Source: Limiplasma sp036652695
Lineage (GTDB): Bacteria; Bacillota; Clostridia; Christensenellales; Aristaeellaceae
Reading direction: 5' to 3'
Assembly: GCA_036652695.1 (NCBI GenBank)
Contig: JAVVVJ010000003.1
Coordinates: 1 to 64,000, forward strand
Length of the DNA stretch: 64,000 nt
A program made the position numbers and the translations under genes. The notes beneath the pieces were generated by a model. The model had not been told where the DNA came from, did not search any database, and worked only from the letters and a program-made list of their open reading frames with translations. Positions 8,513 to 17,022 of the stretch are shown in pieces. Numbering within the stretch: position 1 is the first letter of the stretch; each line of letters begins with the position of its first letter.

Positions 8513-9880
8513 ATGCGCAAGCGTGCGATTCTGGCGTTGATGCTGGTTGTGGCTCTGGCTGTTACCACGAGCTGCTCCTTGATCGTTAAGGACGCCGAGG
8601 TGGACAAGCAGACCGTTATTATTGAGGCTGCGGGCAAGACCTTCACAAAGGAAGAAGTCAAAACGGAACTTTCGCAGGCACTTGATTATCAGGAATATGT
8701 TTATGGCATGTATGGCTATCCCTTTGATAAGACCGATGCCAAGACAATTGCTGAGGCACAGGACAACGTGATCAAGGGCTTGATCGATCGGGCTGTGACC
8801 GATCAGAAAAAAACAGAGCTGGGCTTTGACGCCTTCACCGATGAAGAACTTGCTCAAATGCAAGCAGAAGTGGATGAAACGTGGGACGGCTATGTGAAGA
8901 GCATCACAAGCGGCTATTTTGCCGATACCAAGCTGACCGGCGATGAGCTTACCAAGGCCATTGACGCGAAGATGGTAGAGGTTGGCTACGGCAGCAAGGA
9001 TACGATGCTGGAGAGCCAAAAGACCGTTAAGGCAAATGAAAAGCTTCGCGCCGACGTTGTAAAGGACGTTGCCGTGACCGATGACGAGGTTAAGGCAGAG
9101 TATGACAGCCGCGTCGCCGCAGCCATGGCTAATTACGCGAACGATGTTTCCGCATATGGCAGCGATGTGCAAAACGGCGCCACCGTTTACTATGTGCCCG
9201 CTGGATATCGCTATGTAAAGAACATTCTGCGCAAGTTCAGCGAAGAGGATGCAACCAAGATTAGCGGCTTCACCACCCAAATCACCGATAAGCAGACCCA
9301 GCTTGGCAACGTGACCAGCTCGCTCGCCGAGCTTGGTGAGGATGCTACCGCCGATGATGAGTTGACCGCGCAGAAGCGTGCAGACCTCACCAAGACGAAG
9401 GCAACCTTGGATGCTGAGCTTGCCGATTTGCAAACGCAGCTTGATGCGGCAAAGGAAACCGCCTATGCCGCGTTGCAGCCCACGGTTGACGAAATTCTTG
9501 CGAAGCTTGCGCAAAGCACGGATTTTGACGCGTTGATCGCGGAGTATGGCGAGGATCCCGGCATGCAGAATGAGCCTGGTAAGACTACGGGATACCCCGT
9601 ATGCCTAGGCAGCACCAGTTGGGTAGCCGAGTTCACCGATGCCGCTATGGCGCTGGAAAAGATCGGCGACGTATCCTCTGCCGTGCGCTCCTCCTATGGC
9701 ATTCACTTCATTCAGTATACGGGCGATGCCGCTGAGGGCGCCGTGGCCTTTGACACCGTGAAGGATACGGTGCAAAGCGAGCTGCTTACCAAGAAGCAGG
9801 ATGAGCAGTACACCGCTACGGTTGCGCAGTGGGCAACCGACGCGCATGCTAAAATCTATATCGACCGTATGGCGGACTAA
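8513..9880 (+). CDS. PrsA/SurA-like parvulin foldase lipoprotein with coiled-coil insertion
   Basis: A 455-residue exported foldase. The signal peptide ends in a lipobox-like TTSC with Cys21, so the protein should be lipid-anchored outside the membrane. Residues about 35-190 form a helical SurA/PrsA-type chaperone domain. A parvulin domain starts at YRYVKNILRKFS (about 230) and resumes at DFDALIAEYGEDPG, FTDAAMALEKIGDVS and SYGIHFIQY. Between the first strand and the rest lies an insertion of about 90 residues rich in Lys, Asp, Gln and Leu that looks like a coiled-coil hairpin. GGAGAGA precedes the ATG at 8513; a TTG five codons upstream is inside that site. Monocistronic, with its own promoter and terminator. 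Isomerase activity is inferred. Confidence 0.85.
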   Translation: MRKRAILALMLVVALAVTTSCSLIVKDAEVDKQTVIIEAAGKTFTKEEVKTELSQALDYQEYVYGMYGYPFDKTDAKTIAEAQDNVIKGLIDRAVTDQKKTELGFDAFTDEELAQMQAEVDETWDGYVKSITSGYFADTKLTGDELTKAIDAKMVEVGYGSKDTMLESQKTVKANEKLRADVVKDVAVTDDEVKAEYDSRVAAAMANYANDVSAYGSDVQNGATVYYVPAGYRYVKNILRKFSEEDATKISGFTTQITDKQTQLGNVTSSLAELGEDATADDELTAQKRADLTKTKATLDAELADLQTQLDAAKETAYAALQPTVDEILAKLAQSTDFDALIAEYGEDPGMQNEPGKTTGYPVCLGSTSWVAEFTDAAMALEKIGDVSSAVRSSYGIHFIQYTGDAAEGAVAFDTVKDTVQSELLTKKQDEQYTATVAQWATDAHAKIYIDRMAD

Positions 9881-9899
9881 CGCAGCCACATGACTTATC

Positions 9900-9938
9900 G
9901 CGGACGGAACATCAAGCGGATGTTCTGTCCGCTTTTTT
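9900..9938 (+). terminator. Rho-independent terminator after the PpiC gene
   Basis: A 13-bp stem (9900-9912 with 9920-9932, one G-U pair) with a 7-nt loop is followed by six T. It is 20 nt after the stop codon. Confidence 0.9.
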
Positions 9939-10017
9939 GATGCGGATTGGGCGGGTGGGCAAAAAAAGAATGTGTCCACAGCACAGGGACAAGGCGCAAA
10001 TCATGTGAGAGCATCCA

Positions 10018-10046
10018 TTGCAGGCACAGCGGGGATGGGATACACT
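10018..10046 (+). promoter_or_regulatory. Promoter of garR-garK
   Basis: TTGCAG (10018-10023), 17-nt spacer, TACACT (10041-10046), about 100 nt before the garR ATG. Confidence 0.55.
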
Positions 10047-10147
10047 AAGCCTGTCACGAAAGAATGAATAACGCGAAGGAAGCATGCGCACGGGCGAGGG
10101 AAAGCCTGATGTTTTTTGCTTGTGATTTTGAAAGGATGGTTGCCGCA

Positions 10148-11029
10148 ATGAAACTTGGATTTATTGGGCTAGGGATTATGGGAAAGCCAATGGCGCGGAA
10201 CTTAATGAAGAACGGCCATGAGCTGGTTGTTTTTGATGTGGTGCGTTCCAGCGTGGAGGCGCTTGCCGCCGATGGCGCGCTTGCCGCTGCCACGGTCAAG
10301 GAGGTTGCCCAGCAGTGCAGCGTTATTTTGACAATGCTGCCAAATTCCACTCATGTGGAGAGCGTCGTTATGGGCGAAGAAGGCATTCTGTCCGTGTGCA
10401 AGGCCGGAAGCACGCTGATTGATATGAGCTCCATCGCTCCCTTGGCCTCGCAGAAAGTTGCGCAGGCATGCAAGGAGCATGGGGTGCGGATGCTGGAAGC
10501 CCCCGTTAGCGGCGGTGAGCCCAAGGCCGTTGAGGGGACGCTGTCCTTCATGTGCGGCGGCGAAAGGGAAGTCTTTGACGAATGCTTGCCGCTGCTAAAG
10601 CTGATGGGCGGCGATGTGGTATACTGCGGCTTGGCGGGCGCGGGAAACACCACGAAGCTGGCGAATCAGATCATTGTGGCGGTGAATATCGCGGGGCTGG
10701 CGGAGGCCTTTATGCTGGCAAAGCGCGCTGGTGTGAATCCGGAAACGGTTATGAACGCAATCAAGGGCGGCTTGGCGGGCAGCACGGTGATGAACGCAAA
10801 GGGTCCCATGATGATTGCCAACAATACAAAGCCGGGCTTCAAGCTTGATTTGCACATCAAGGATCTCAACAACGTGTTGGAGACCGCGCACGCGCAAGGC
10901 GCACCGGTGCCGTTGACGGCGCTTGTGATGGAGATGATGCAAACGCTTCGCGCCGATGGCATGGGGCAGTGCGACCACAGCGCGCTGGCAAAATACTATG
11001 AAAAACTCGCCAGTGATACGATTTACTGA
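10148..11029 (+). CDS. garR: Tartronate semialdehyde reductase (2-hydroxy-3-oxopropionate reductase)
   Basis: A 293-residue beta-hydroxyacid dehydrogenase. The N-terminal Rossmann motif is GFIGLGIMG (residues about 4-12). The substrate loop is APVSGGEPKA and the catalytic lysine sits in GNTTKLANQ. Residues after about 165 form the all-helical C-terminal domain. The family also includes 3-hydroxyisobutyrate dehydrogenase; the adjacent glycerate kinase favours reduction of tartronate semialdehyde to D-glycerate. AAAGGATGG lies 8 nt before the ATG at 10148; earlier in-frame starts lack a site. The garK start follows 34 nt after the stop. Confidence 0.85.
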   Translation: MKLGFIGLGIMGKPMARNLMKNGHELVVFDVVRSSVEALAADGALAAATVKEVAQQCSVILTMLPNSTHVESVVMGEEGILSVCKAGSTLIDMSSIAPLASQKVAQACKEHGVRMLEAPVSGGEPKAVEGTLSFMCGGEREVFDECLPLLKLMGGDVVYCGLAGAGNTTKLANQIIVAVNIAGLAEAFMLAKRAGVNPETVMNAIKGGLAGSTVMNAKGPMMIANNTKPGFKLDLHIKDLNNVLETAHAQGAPVPLTALVMEMMQTLRADGMGQCDHSALAKYYEKLASDTIY

Positions 11030-11063
11030 ATTGATGCAGGCAAAATGCAGAAGGAATGATATT

Positions 11064-12221
11064 GTGAAAGTGGTCATCGCCATCGATTCCTTTAAGGGGA
11101 GCTGCACGTCCAAGGAGGCCGGAGAGGCTGTTGCACGCGGGATTCATCAGGCGCTGCCGGATGCGGAGGCGTTGATCCTTCCTGTGGCAGATGGGGGCGA
11201 GGGCACGGTGGACGCGATCCTTGCCTGTGGCGGCGAACGAAAAACCTGTGTGGTCAGCGACCCGCTGGGCGGCAAGGTCACCGCGAGCTATGGGGTGCTG
11301 CCCAAAGGCGTTGCGGTGATGGAAATGAGCGCGGCCTCCGGCCTGCTGCTGGTGCCGCCGGAGCGGCGCGATGCCTTGCGCGCCTCCACCTATGGCACGG
11401 GGGAAATGATCCGTGCCGCGCTTGACGGGGGCTATCGTCGGTTTCTGATCGGCCTAGGCGGCTCGGCCACCACCGATGGCGGCGCGGGCATGGCGCAGGC
11501 GCTGGGCGCGTCGCTGAGGGATTGTGACGGGCGGGAGCTTCCTTGCGGGGGCATGGCGCTAGAGAAGCTCCATCACATTGACGTGTCGCGGCTGGATCCG
11601 CGGTTGAAGGCGTGCGACTTTACCTGCGCGGTGGACGTTCAAAACACGCTCTGCGGCGCGAAGGGCGCGGCGGCGGTCTATGGGCCGCAAAAGGGTGTGA
11701 CGCCGGAAATGGTGCAGCCGCTGGATCAAGCGCTTTTCAACTATGCCGCGGTCGTGCGGCGTGATTTGGGCATAGAGCTGCTGAGCCTTGCGGGCGGCGG
11801 CGCAGCGGGCGGGCTGGGGGCGGGGCTTTTTGCTTTTGCGAACGCCGCCTTTGAGCCTGGCATTGATGCGGTGCTCAACATCTTGGATTTTGAGCGCAAG
11901 CTAGCGGGTGCGGATCTTGTAATGACCGGCGAAGGGCGCATGGACAGCCAAACCGCCAGCGGCAAGGTGCCCGTCGGCATAGCGCGCCGCGTGAAGGCCA
12001 CTGGGAAGATTCCCGTATTCGCGTTGGTAGGCGGGGCGAGCGCGGAGGCGGACGCGGTATACCAGCATGGCATTGACGGTATTTTCCCAATTGCGGACGG
12101 CCCTATCACCATGGAAGAAAGCTGCGCGCGTGTCAAGGAGCTGCTGGCGCGCACGGCGGAGGCGCTCACGCGCGGCTGCGTTGCCATTCGGCGGCAGCTG
12201 CTGCAAGAAAACAAAGAATGA
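11064..12221 (+). CDS. garK: Glycerate 2-kinase (GarK/GlxK type)
   Basis: A 385-residue glycerate kinase of the GarK family, phosphorylating D-glycerate to 2-phosphoglycerate. Family motifs are IDSFKGSCTS (N-terminus), LPVADGGEGT, GLGGSATTDGGAG and MTGEGRMDSQT near the C-terminus. The start is GTG at 11064, with AAGGA 8 nt upstream; the frame is open further upstream into garR without a site. With garR it gives a two-step route from tartronate semialdehyde to glycolysis. A terminator follows 8 nt after the stop. Confidence 0.9.
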   Translation: MKVVIAIDSFKGSCTSKEAGEAVARGIHQALPDAEALILPVADGGEGTVDAILACGGERKTCVVSDPLGGKVTASYGVLPKGVAVMEMSAASGLLLVPPERRDALRASTYGTGEMIRAALDGGYRRFLIGLGGSATTDGGAGMAQALGASLRDCDGRELPCGGMALEKLHHIDVSRLDPRLKACDFTCAVDVQNTLCGAKGAAAVYGPQKGVTPEMVQPLDQALFNYAAVVRRDLGIELLSLAGGGAAGGLGAGLFAFANAAFEPGIDAVLNILDFERKLAGADLVMTGEGRMDSQTASGKVPVGIARRVKATGKIPVFALVGGASAEADAVYQHGIDGIFPIADGPITMEESCARVKELLARTAEALTRGCVAIRRQLLQENKE

Positions 12222-12229
12222 ACGAAAAA

Positions 12230-12265
12230 GCACCGGACGGTATGTAAAACCGTTCGGTGCTTTTT
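12230..12265. terminator. Bidirectional terminator between garK and the secreted protein gene
   Basis: An 11-bp stem (12230-12240 with 12250-12260, one wobble pair) is followed by five T on the plus strand and preceded by an A-run (AACGAAAAA), so it can end transcripts from both convergent genes. Confidence 0.85.
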
Positions 12266-12275
12266 GGTTTTTTCG

Positions 12276-12830
12276 TTACTTCGTCAAATCGGCTGCGTCA
12301 TAGCAAAGGCGGTTGGCGATATCCATGCTGAGGCTTTCGGTGAACATGCGGCTGAGCGAAAGGTTGATGCGCGCATCCGGCTTTGTCCACGTGGCAGAAA
12401 GGTTGCCATACTCCACATAGCCCTGCGTGGCGTTCGCGTCAAAGGGATCGCTGTCCGGCGCGCCGTACATGGCGGTGAGTGCCGTAAGCACCGCGCGGAA
12501 GTCGGCGATGCTGTTATCGCCAATGGGGAACATGAAGTTCAGCGTGCTCAGGCGGGAGACTTTCGCGCTGTTGTTGCGGTCGATCTGGCAGGAGAATTGA
12601 TCAACCTGAAGGTCGCCAATACCGGAGGGGGCGTTTTGTATGGTGAGACTGCCAACGCCTTCGTCCCATTCTTCCTTGGCAACCTTGTCCGCGCCCAGCG
12701 CGGCAGCTGCGGCGTCAAAGTCCATTTGAAAGGTAAGGCCCAAGGGGAGCACCGTCGCCTCTTGGGCGAGGGCGGGCAGGGCAAGGGTGACCAAGGCGAG
12801 GGAGAGGATCAGGGCAAAAAGCTTTTTCAT
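12276..12830 (-). CDS. Secreted protein of unknown function
   Basis: A 184-residue protein with a clear Sec signal peptide: MKKLFALIL start, a Leu/Ala-rich core and a likely cut after LPALA (about residue 22). The mature part is acidic and looks globular, with no motif I recognise. There is no lipobox, membrane anchor or repeat. GGAGG lies 11 nt before the ATG. It stands alone between garK (convergent) and the ldt-spoIIIA operon (divergent). I cannot assign a function. Confidence 0.75.
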   Translation of the reverse strand: MKKLFALILSLALVTLALPALAQEATVLPLGLTFQMDFDAAAAALGADKVAKEEWDEGVGSLTIQNAPSGIGDLQVDQFSCQIDRNNSAKVSRLSTLNFMFPIGDNSIADFRAVLTALTAMYGAPDSDPFDANATQGYVEYGNLSATWTKPDARINLSLSRMFTESLSMDIANRLCYDAADLTK

Positions 12831-12982
12831 ATTCAGTCATTCCTCCATTTATCATTGTGCGTTGGCAATCAAATGGGCGCCTATTGCCCATCAAAAGAAG
12901 AAACGACACAGCCTGTGTTTTTGTTCCCGCCTTTTTGCGTTTGTGCGCGCGAGGAGGCGGTGAATGGCATGCGGGAGCGTGC

Positions 12983-13011
12983 GCATATCTGTGGCGTCAT
13001 GCGCATACCGT
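12983..13011 (+). promoter_or_regulatory. Candidate sigma-E promoter of the ldt-spoIIIA operon
   Basis: GCATATC (12983-12989), exactly 14 nt, then CATACCGT (13004-13011). This resembles the sporulation sigma-E consensus as I remember it (KMATATW-N14-CATACAMT), with mismatches in the last bases. It ends 27 nt before the L,D-transpeptidase start. In B. subtilis spoIIIA is a sigma-E operon, so the location fits; the match is by eye. Confidence 0.55.
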
Positions 13012-13038
13012 TTGGATACCAAGGAGGGAGGCACCGGC

Positions 13039-13773
13039 ATGAGGGAAATTTGGCCGCGCGTCATCCTACCGGCGCTGTGTGCGCTGCTGGCGGCATCCGC
13101 GCTTGCCTTGCCCCGTGTGCCGCCGGCCTCTGCCAATGGCGGCACTCCCGCGCCTAGCGCGGAGGAGAGAGCACGCCGCGCCAACGTACCAAAGGGCGCG
13201 TGGGTGCTCATCAGCATTCATCAAAAATCGCTGACGCTGTACACGGGGGTTGAGGTGCAAAAGCGCTACGCTGTGGCTACCGGCACGGGCGATACGCCCA
13301 CGCCGATTGGCACGTTTTACGTTAACAACCGCTTTGCGGGCGATCTGGGCGGCTTTGGCACGCGGTTTCTGGGGCTCAATGTGCCGTGGGGACAGTTTGG
13401 CATGCACGGTACCAATAAGCCGCGGAGCATCGGCAGCAACGCGAGCCATGGTTGCGTCCGCATGTTTGTAAAGGACGCTGAGGAGCTGTATGGCAAGGTG
13501 CCCGATGGCGCTACGGTGCTCATTGAGGGCGGACCCTACGGGCAGCTGGATACCTTTTTGCGGCCGCTTCGCATGGGTGACCGCAACAGTCATGTGGCAG
13601 CCGTGCAGCGCAGACTTTTTGTTCTTGGCTACTATGACGGCTCCGCCGATGGGATCTTTGGCAGGGGCACGGCGGCGGCGGTGCGTGCGGCGCGCAAGGG
13701 GCTGGGTTTGCCCGCGGGGGAAAGCGTGGACGATGCCTTTTATCAGGCCGTTGGTCTGATTCTGTTTGAATAA
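13039..13773 (+). CDS. L,D-transpeptidase (YkuD) with peptidoglycan-binding domain
   Basis: A 244-residue exported cell-wall enzyme. Residues about 1-30 form a signal peptide or membrane anchor. The YkuD catalytic domain spans about 50-165: TGTGDTPTPIGTF, the HGTNKP motif and SHGCVRM with catalytic Cys139. The C-terminal 70 residues (RMGDRNSHVAAVQRRL..YYDGSADGIFG) form a PG_binding_1 domain. L,D-transpeptidases make 3-3 crosslinks or attach proteins to peptidoglycan. AAGGAGGGAGG precedes the ATG at 13039. It sits 27 nt before spoIIIAA and downstream of a sigma-E-like promoter, which suggests a role in the forespore-engulfing wall or the cortex; that is inference. Confidence 0.88.
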   Translation: MREIWPRVILPALCALLAASALALPRVPPASANGGTPAPSAEERARRANVPKGAWVLISIHQKSLTLYTGVEVQKRYAVATGTGDTPTPIGTFYVNNRFAGDLGGFGTRFLGLNVPWGQFGMHGTNKPRSIGSNASHGCVRMFVKDAEELYGKVPDGATVLIEGGPYGQLDTFLRPLRMGDRNSHVAAVQRRLFVLGYYDGSADGIFGRGTAAAVRAARKGLGLPAGESVDDAFYQAVGLILFE

Positions 13774-13800
13774 AACAAGCATAGGGGGGAGGGATTTCCC

Positions 13801-14712
13801 ATGACATGGCAGGAAACGGTTGGTTTCTTTTTGCCCTGCATGCCTAAGCCCGTGGGCAGGATGCTCCTGCACCAGCCGGAGGGTAGCGTGCGCGAGCTAC
13901 GTGTGCGCGCGGGCAGCAAGGTGTGCATCCTCACCGATCAAGGCGAGCTTGCATGCCCCTTTACGCCTACGCAGCAGCAGGTGGCGCAAATTGCGGAGGC
14001 GCTCTGCGAGCATGCGCTTTATGCGCGCGCCGAGGAGCAGCGGCAGGGCTTTGTGACCTTGCGCGGCGGGCACCGCATGGGTCTTTGCGGTCGGGTGATT
14101 GCGCAGGGACAAAGCGTGCGGGCACTGCGGGAGCTGAGCTCCCTATGCGTGCGCATCGCGGGGCAGTGGCGCGGCGCTGCGGACACGCTGCTGCCTTATT
14201 TGACGGACGAGCAAGGCCGCGTGCGGAGCTTGCTTATTTTGGGCATGCCGGGCATGGGCAAAACCACCATGCTTCGCGATGCGTGCCGCAGGCTTTCGGA
14301 GGAGGGACGGCATATGTGCGTGGTGGATGAGCGCAGCGAGATTGCCGCCATGTGCTGTGGCTTAGCGCAGTTGGACGTCGGCCCAAATACCGATGTGCTG
14401 GACGGCTGCTGCAAGGAGGCGGGCTTGCGGTGGATGCTGCGTGCCATGTCGCCGGACGCGCTTGTGACGGACGAGCTTGGCGGCGTGGGGGACGCGCAGG
14501 CCGTGCTGGAGGCGGCGCGTGCCGGAGTGAGCGTGCTGGCTACGCTTCATGGGCGCAATTTGGAAACGGCGGTCTCGCGCGGAGCGCTGTATCATTTGGC
14601 GCAGAACCATGCGTTTGAGTGCTACGCGGTACTGGATGAGCACGAGGTTGGCAAGCTAAGCGCCTTGTATGACGAGCAGCTCAAGCCACTCCCGCTGGGG
14701 GAGGGCGCTTGA
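13801..14712 (+). CDS. spoIIIAA: Stage III sporulation protein AA (ATPase)
   Basis: A 303-residue AAA-type ATPase related to type II/IV secretion ATPases. It energises the SpoIIIA-SpoIIQ feeding channel between mother cell and forespore. The Walker A motif is GMPGMGKTT (from residue 148); VVDERSEIAAM follows as the Walker B region and DALVTDELGG is typical of the family. The start has a GGGGGAGGG site. It is the first of eight adjacent spoIIIA genes in the standard order; the stop overlaps spoIIIAB by one base. Confidence 0.95.
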   Translation: MTWQETVGFFLPCMPKPVGRMLLHQPEGSVRELRVRAGSKVCILTDQGELACPFTPTQQQVAQIAEALCEHALYARAEEQRQGFVTLRGGHRMGLCGRVIAQGQSVRALRELSSLCVRIAGQWRGAADTLLPYLTDEQGRVRSLLILGMPGMGKTTMLRDACRRLSEEGRHMCVVDERSEIAAMCCGLAQLDVGPNTDVLDGCCKEAGLRWMLRAMSPDALVTDELGGVGDAQAVLEAARAGVSVLATLHGRNLETAVSRGALYHLAQNHAFECYAVLDEHEVGKLSALYDEQLKPLPLGEGA

Positions 14713-15242
14713 TGCTGGGCGCGGCGGGCGCGCTGCTATGCTTGAGCACGGGCACGGTGCTTGGGTTGGCCGCACGCGATCGGCGGCATGCGAGGCTGCG
14801 CCTTTTGCAGGCGGAGATGGACGTGCTGGCGGGCATGCGGCTGATGCTTAGCGAGGAGCGGTTTGGCATGGGCGAGCTCCTTGCGCGCTGCTCGGAGCTG
14901 GTGCCGGGGCAGCCGCATGCCCAGCGCATGACAGAGCGTTTTCGCATGGCGGCGGAGGAACTAGGAAAAGCGCCGCTGGAGGGTGTTGCGGGCGCCTATT
15001 GCCGCGCGAGCGCGGCGCTGCCCATCCCGTGGGAAAAGGCGGAGGAGCGCGAGGCGCTCAACGCCCTCTTTGCGCAGCTGGGCAGCGGTACAGCCGCCAT
15101 GCGCGAGCAGGCAACGGCTACCTGCTTGCGCCGCTTGAAACCGCTGTGCGATCAGGCACAAAAAAGCGCGGAGGAAAGTGGAAAGCTCTGCGTGCGGCTG
15201 GGGCTTTTGATGGGGCTGATGGCGGGCATTGCGCTATGGTAA
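14712..15242 (+). CDS. spoIIIAB: Stage III sporulation protein AB
   Basis: A 176-residue protein with an N-terminal membrane segment, a charged helical middle (RRHARLRLLQAEMDVLAGM) and a C-terminal hydrophobic end (LGLLMGLMAGIALW). This matches SpoIIIAB, a GspF-like platform protein of the feeding channel. The ATG at 14712 shares its A with the spoIIIAA stop; a TTG one codon earlier is possible but less likely. Confidence 0.9.
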   Translation: MLGAAGALLCLSTGTVLGLAARDRRHARLRLLQAEMDVLAGMRLMLSEERFGMGELLARCSELVPGQPHAQRMTERFRMAAEELGKAPLEGVAGAYCRASAALPIPWEKAEEREALNALFAQLGSGTAAMREQATATCLRRLKPLCDQAQKSAEESGKLCVRLGLLMGLMAGIALW

Positions 15243-15255
15243 GGAGGAACTGCGA

Positions 15256-15453
15256 ATGATTCAGGTGGATTTGCTGTTTAAGTTGGCGGGGCTGGGTGTG
15301 GTGGTGGCGGTCATCAGTCAGGTGCTCAACCGCACGGGGCGGGAGGAGCTTGGCACGCTCACAACGGTTGTAGGGCTGGTGATCGCGCTGTTTTTGGTGG
15401 TAAACCTTATATCGGAGTTGTTTACCAGCCTGAAGAGCATCTTTGCCCTGTAG
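15256..15453 (+). CDS. spoIIIAC: Stage III sporulation protein AC
   Basis: A 65-residue protein with two membrane helices: LLFKLAGLGVVVAVISQVL and a second from LTTVVGLVIALF, with the conserved linker NRTGREELG between. Size and layout match SpoIIIAC. AAGGAGGAA sits right at the spoIIIAB stop, 7 nt before the ATG at 15256. Confidence 0.92.
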   Translation: MIQVDLLFKLAGLGVVVAVISQVLNRTGREELGTLTTVVGLVIALFLVVNLISELFTSLKSIFAL

Positions 15454-15498
15454 TAAGCTTGCGGGCAACGGCGTGATGACCCGCTGATTGAGGATGGC

Positions 15499-15885
15499 AT
15501 GGTGTTTTGGCAATGGATGGGGCTTGCGGTGGCGGCGGCAGTGCTTTGCATGGTGGTGCGCGCGCAGCAGCCGCAGATGGCGAGTCTCTGTGCGCTCGCG
15601 GCGGGGGCGATGCTGCTGCTTTCGGCGCTGGAAAGCGCGTCTACGGTGCAAACGGTCTTTGCGCGGCTTACGGTGCTGGGAGGCTTGCAGGAGGGCTATC
15701 TTGGCACGCTGCTTAAGGTGCTTGGCGTGAGCTTTGCGGCAGAGCTGGCGGCGCAAACCTGTCAGGATATGGGCGAGGGCGGGCTTTCGCTGAAGGTGAA
15801 CCTGGCGGGAAAGCTATGCGTATTCGCGCTCACAGCGCCCATGCTTTTGAGCCTGCTGGAGATGATTTTGGAGCTGGTGCCATGA
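15499..15885 (+). CDS. spoIIIAD: Stage III sporulation protein AD
   Basis: A 128-residue membrane protein with about three to four helices, paralogous to SpoIIIAC at its C-terminal part. Order, size and the segment LGVSFAAELAAQTCQDMGE are typical of SpoIIIAD. TGAGGATGG lies just before the ATG at 15499. The stop overlaps spoIIIAE (ATGA). Confidence 0.92.
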   Translation: MVFWQWMGLAVAAAVLCMVVRAQQPQMASLCALAAGAMLLLSALESASTVQTVFARLTVLGGLQEGYLGTLLKVLGVSFAAELAAQTCQDMGEGGLSLKVNLAGKLCVFALTAPMLLSLLEMILELVP

Positions 15886-17018
15886 GACGGCGGTTTTTTT
15901 GCATGCTGCTGTTGGCGCTTGCGCTGCCTGCGTGCGCGTGCGCGCAAACGCTTGCGGCGAATGTGACGGATGCAATTGGCAAGCTGGACCTAGGCGCGCT
16001 GGGTAGCGCGGCTTTGCAAAGCGATTGGTTTACCGGCGACGCGGCCAGCCTGCTCAAGCAGCTTGCCAGCGGCAAGGCCATCCTCACGGGGGATCAGGTG
16101 ATGAGCTGGCTGCTTGCGCAGGCGGCGGGGGTATTTCGCTCTAGTTTATGGCGCATGACGCGGCTGCTGGTGCCTGCGCTGCTGGTGGCGGCGGCAGAGC
16201 AGTTTTTGGATGGGCAGAGCGCGGCGGGCAAGGCGGCGCGCTACGGCGGGCTGCTGATGACGATGGGCTTTTTGGTAGCGGATCTTCGCGAGCATGTGGC
16301 GCTGTGTACCCAGACGATTGCGGAGATGGCGGCGCTCATGCAGGCGGCCTTTCCGCTGCTGGTAACGCTGCTGGCGGCGGTGGGCGGCGCGGCAAGCTCG
16401 GCGTTTTATCAGCCTGCGGTGATGGCGGCGGCGGGGTCCATGACAACGCTTGTGAGCGGCGTTACCATGCCATTTGCGGTGAGCGTCGCGGTGCTCACCA
16501 TGGTGGGCGGGTTGAGCGAAAGCCTGCGCGTGAGCAAGCTATGCCGCTTGTTTCGGCAGGTGGCGGATTGGACGCTGGGGTTCGGGCTTACGGTGTTCAT
16601 TGGCGTGATGACCGTGCAGGGGCTGGGCGCGGCGGCGGTGGATGGCGTGAGCATCCGCACAGCCAAATATGCGATGGATAACTTTATCCCCATCGTGGGT
16701 GGAATGTTTGCCGATACGGTGGATACGCTGGTAGGTTGTTCGCTGGTGGTGCAAAACGCGGTGGGCGTGCTGGGACTGCTGCTGCTGCTGGGCAAGCTGC
16801 TGCTTCCCCTCCTGCGCACCGTGGCAACGATGCTGCTCTATCGCGCGACCGCCGCCGTGCTGCAGCCGATGTCGGATAGCCCGCTTTGCCGCTGCATTGG
16901 CGATTACGCGGAGGTTTTTACGCTCCTGTTCATCATCCAGATGAGCGTGGGCGCGATGTTCATGCTGCTGACGGCGCAGCTTTTAACCGTCGGCAATTTA
17001 ACGGTGATGCTGAGGTGA
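15882..17018 (+). CDS. spoIIIAE: Stage III sporulation protein AE
   Basis: A 378-residue polytopic membrane protein with a cleavable N-terminal signal (RRRFFCMLLLALALPACACA). Seven or so membrane helices follow; conserved segments include GGLSESLRVSKLCRLFRQV and FIPIVGGMFADTVDT. SpoIIIAE is the large permease-like part of the channel. The ATG at 15882 overlaps the spoIIIAD stop by four bases. Confidence 0.93.
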   Translation: MRRRFFCMLLLALALPACACAQTLAANVTDAIGKLDLGALGSAALQSDWFTGDAASLLKQLASGKAILTGDQVMSWLLAQAAGVFRSSLWRMTRLLVPALLVAAAEQFLDGQSAAGKAARYGGLLMTMGFLVADLREHVALCTQTIAEMAALMQAAFPLLVTLLAAVGGAASSAFYQPAVMAAAGSMTTLVSGVTMPFAVSVAVLTMVGGLSESLRVSKLCRLFRQVADWTLGFGLTVFIGVMTVQGLGAAAVDGVSIRTAKYAMDNFIPIVGGMFADTVDTLVGCSLVVQNAVGVLGLLLLLGKLLLPLLRTVATMLLYRATAAVLQPMSDSPLCRCIGDYAEVFTLLFIIQMSVGAMFMLLTAQLLTVGNLTVMLR

Positions 17019-17022
17019 GGCG

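Noticed and set aside
8492..9514. A 340-codon open frame opposite the PpiC lipoprotein gene
   Set aside because: It mirrors the codon pattern of the real gene, crosses its promoter side and has no recognisable domain.
12264..13157. A 297-codon plus-strand frame over the secreted protein gene
   Set aside because: It starts in the terminator and crosses the sigma-E-like promoter; the minus-strand gene has a signal peptide and ribosome binding site.
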